Position numbers and translations under genes: made by a program
Shown: piece after piece, positions 61,102-64,000 of the stretch
How positions within the stretch are numbered: position 1 is the first letter of the stretch
Layout of the letters: each line of letters starts with the position of its first letter
The notes under the pieces: model-generated
Told to the model about the DNA's origin: nothing
Seen by the model: the letters and a program-made list of their open reading frames with translations, nothing else
Databases searched by the model: none
DNA from: Aquila chrysaetos chrysaetos
Taxonomy: Eukaryota > Chordata > Aves > Accipitriformes > Accipitridae
Reading direction: 5' to 3'
NCBI RefSeq assembly: GCF_900496995.4
Contig: NC_044019.1
Location: 5,057,501 to 5,121,500 of the forward strand
DNA length: 64,000 bases

Positions 61102-64000
61102 CTGGGGGTGGCAGAGAAGGGAGCCGTTACAGGTGGTCAGGGCTGGCTTACCATGCCCAAGTATGTGTGTGCACACTCAATATGATGATGAGGGGACAGA
61201 GCCCGGCTTTCTCTGGCTGCTCGCAAAGTGCCATCACCCTTGGTGGGCAAAGGTACGTGGTTGTAATGTGGCCTTCTGCAGCACCGCTGTGCTCAGCGCC
61301 TTTCTAGATGGACCAGGGAACACGTTGAGAAAATACTTGTGTTTGTGCGTGGGTTTAGCGTGTGTTAAAGTCCTGGTGCCTGAGCACAGGGTTGCACTGA
61401 CATGTGCTGAGCTGGGACCCTATCGAGCACCTGCACAACACGGCTTGGACCCTGCCGAAGCCGTTATCCCTTACCTGACCGGGGAGGTGACGCTCATTCC
61501 CGTGGTTGCCTTTATTCAAAGGAAATCTGAAGAAATTTGCGGAGAAATCAATTCTCCAATTAAATCGATTTACTCCATTTCCCTGAATCAGTTGCACAAT
61601 GTCCTTTACCTCCTGAAACCTCCTTTATCTGATTTTCTACCCAGTAAATCGTGATTATCTAGCTTGCTTCCCTGTTGAGTTTACTTGCAGAAATTGGATC
61701 GATTACCCCCGGAAACAGGCCATCTGGAAGCAGCCCAATTAGCCAGGCTAGAGCTCTAGAGCCTTTGGGGAAGCCTGGCTGCCTCGGCCACGGCACGTGG
61801 CTCGGGGGCACGGTGCCGCTTCCCCCGGGGCATTTGGCAAGGGCTGCAGCCACCCATGGCTGGCATGCCGGCTCTGGTCCTTGTCACATCACGGTAAGAG
61901 AAATGCCCGGTCCTGAGTGCCGAAACCCTTCCTGAAGTGATGAGGCATCGTTTTGGTGGGCGCTGGGGCTGGCGGGGATGAATGAGTGTGTGTCCTTGGA
62001 GCATCCAGCCCTGCAGGTGTTGCTCAAGGTGATGCTTTGAATGGCGTGGTTGGTTTGAAATGGATGTACATCCGTGCTGCCGAAGGGGCTCTCGGGGGTC
62101 CCCGAAGGGCAATGCACTGGGGTTGGGTCGGGGCGGCTCTGCGGCACCCTACGGTTGTTTGCTAGGCTGAGGTCAGGGCTACGCCAGCAGCTCAAACCCT
62201 TCCCTTGCACTCCCTTCCCGTTGCTCAGAGCATCCTCCGCAGCCCCAAGCTCATTTAGACGCACCCTAACTAATTAACAAAAGTGTCAGTTTGAACACAA
62301 GCATCTCTGTGCATGGCTAAACCTGCCCGTAACATCCCCGGGGTGGGGTTCAGCCCTACACGGAGAGGGGGCTGAATTCAGCCCTGGTGCATGGGGGGGG
62401 AACCCTTGGTTGCCAAATGAAAAGATAATTGGGACCGCTCATAGAAGAACCCCATCGTGTGACGGGGTACCTGGAGTAAATTGGGGTGAGGGGATTGAGT
62501 AGCTCCCATCTCAGATGGTTGCTGCTCTGCTGCCCTGGCTGGAGACCAGGAGAGCGGATTGGTGTAGGAAAGAGGTTCCTGGCCTCAATGGTAATATCAA
62601 TTCCCTTCACTTTATCCTTTTCTCCATCTCAGCAGGGTCAGGAAAGTGTGCCAGCGGGGACAGAGACCCATCGGGTTATGCTGTCAGTAGAACTGGGAGG
62701 TGGAGGCTGCAAAAACCATTTCTCTCTGGGAGAAAATAGCAGCTCGGACCAGCATCCAGCACCAAGAGTGTTCCTTCCTTGTTCACCTTGGCTGCAAATG
62801 GCAGCCCCTTGCTCAAGGGTGGAAATATTTGAATTGAACTTTTTAAAATTTTAAATACGGCATAAAAAATGTCTTTTCTTTGAAAAGTTCTTCTCAGTTC
62901 TTTTTATTTTCCAAGCTCTTTTGCAAATGCATCTCTTCTTAGAAAAGTTTCATTCCAAGTTAAACAAAAAGCTGAGAATTTGTGTTATTGTCAGGTTTTG
63001 CCTCACCTAGATTAAAAAATAGTTCTCTCAGGTAGACTCACACTTCTTTGATCTCTGCTTTTTGAGTAAAGTGGAAAAAAAATCAGTTATTCACGCCGTG
63101 CTCTGCTAGGCGTGCTTGGCCGTGCTGGGTAAGCGCTTCCCCAACCCCCTGCCAGATGTGCCAGGGGTGGGAAGGCTGGGGGGGGGCCGGGGCTGTAGCC
63201 ACCTCCCCAGGCAGGATGGGGCTGTGCTGGTGAGGGCAAAACAGCGATGGGGATGACTGGGATGATTGGGATGACTGGATGATTGGGATGACTGCATAAT
63301 GGGGATGACTGGGATGACTGGGATGATGGGGATGAAAATTTAGCCTCCAGAGCTGGGGTTTTGGGGCAGGATTCAGCCCCCTCCAGGATTGGGCTGAGAA
63401 TCAAACCCACTGCACAGGTGTGGGGGGGTCAATCCTGGTGACTCCCTGAGCTGCAAACGAAGCCGATGCTCCAGGAAAGAGGTTTATCACGCGCAGCAGA
63501 TCAAACCGGCCGCTTCTGCTGATGGAGCTCCCCGGGCTGCCAAACCCATCGCAATTAAGTGAGTGCCTTGATTGGGAAGTTATGCACTTGAACGAAACAA
63601 TCTGGAAGGTGCTGAGGGAGAGATGAGGCTGGAGGTGATGGAGTGAGCGCAGGGTGGCTCTGCATTCCAGCAGCAATGCCAGCAACTGGACTCCCAGGTA
63701 AGGACCCCATAGCTCTCCAAACCTCTCCAAAAATAAATAAGTGAAAGAAACCACTTGCAAAACTCCTGGAGCTGCTAAAAGCCACCGCCTTAAAGAGCCT
63801 GGCTTAACAAATCCTGCGCCCAGCAAAGGGATGCCCTTGCAGCCTGTGCGGGAGCTGGCGGGGGGTTGATGGGCTCTGCGGGGACGTGGGCACTCGCAAG
63901 CCTGAGCTCGCAGCTGCAAATTGCTTCCAGGGGTATTTTTAAAAGCTCCTGACAATGCAGTGGTAATTGCAGCGCCGGTCGCCGTCAGAGCTGCTGACGG
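61102..64000 (-). other. OPRD1: OPRD1 intron 1 (partial)
   Basis: No helix-1 exon was found to the window end, so this 2.9 kb is the 3' part of intron 1. It contains an AT-rich block near 61520-61660 and a short GGGATGACT tandem repeat at about 63247-63336. Confidence 0.75.
63247..63336. repeat. 9-bp tandem repeat (GGGATGACT family)
   Basis: About ten imperfect units of GGGATGACT/GGGATGATT in a row, with single-base variation. A simple minisatellite in the OPRD1 intron. Confidence 0.85.

Noticed and set aside
61102-64000. Search for OPRD1 exon 1 (N-terminus and helix 1)
   Set aside because: No minus-strand frame with a helix-1 GNxxVM-type motif and suitable donor was seen. The exon is probably outside the window.

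Overview
This 64 kb window is eukaryotic, almost certainly from a bird. Genes are split into short exons with GT-AG (one GC-AG) introns. A CR1 retroposon 3' end with the avian tail repeat sits in one intron, a solo LTR of a type I know from bird genomes lies between two genes, and the compact introns and CpG islands suit a microchromosome. All gene identities come from reading translated exons and comparing them with remembered vertebrate families; no database search was run.

Layout: (1) 1-13.8 kb has no recognised coding exon but holds a CpG island (about 1.85-2.36 kb), a plausible distal promoter of PHACTR4. (2) 13.87-37.63 kb is PHACTR4 on the + strand. I could join 13 coding exons into one frame of 709 codons plus stop, followed by a 1.5 kb 3'UTR and a poly(A) signal. 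(3) Only about 350 bp further on, 37.98-40.21 kb is a non-coding snoRNA host gene matching SNHG3: TATA box, 5'TOP-like start, small spliced exons, and the U17/SNORA73 H/ACA snoRNA in an intron. (4) 40.2-43.5 kb is intergenic and includes a 1.2 kb CCTG/CCCTG/CACTG tandem array abutting a CpG island. (5) 44.14-48.59 kb is RCC1 (+), nine coding exons, 421 aa, with poly(A) signal at 49.9 kb. (6) 49.9-59.5 kb is intergenic with a solo LTR. (7) 59.51-61.10 kb on the - strand holds the last two coding exons of the delta opioid receptor OPRD1; its first exon lies outside the window.

PHACTR4 (PP1/actin regulation), SNHG3 (U17, pre-rRNA processing) and RCC1 (Ran GTP exchange on chromatin) are in the same order and direction as in human 1p35. 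U17 hosted just upstream of RCC1 matches the mammalian arrangement. OPRD1 points the opposite way and lies directly next to RCC1, which suggests a local inversion relative to human.

I did not find a new multi-gene system. The best second-look items are the CpG-free stop-free repeat at the RCC1 promoter, the changed N-terminal methylation motif of RCC1, the GC-AG intron of OPRD1, the CR1 insertion just upstream of an RCC1 exon, a decayed RPEL repeat in PHACTR4, and the single U17 copy.
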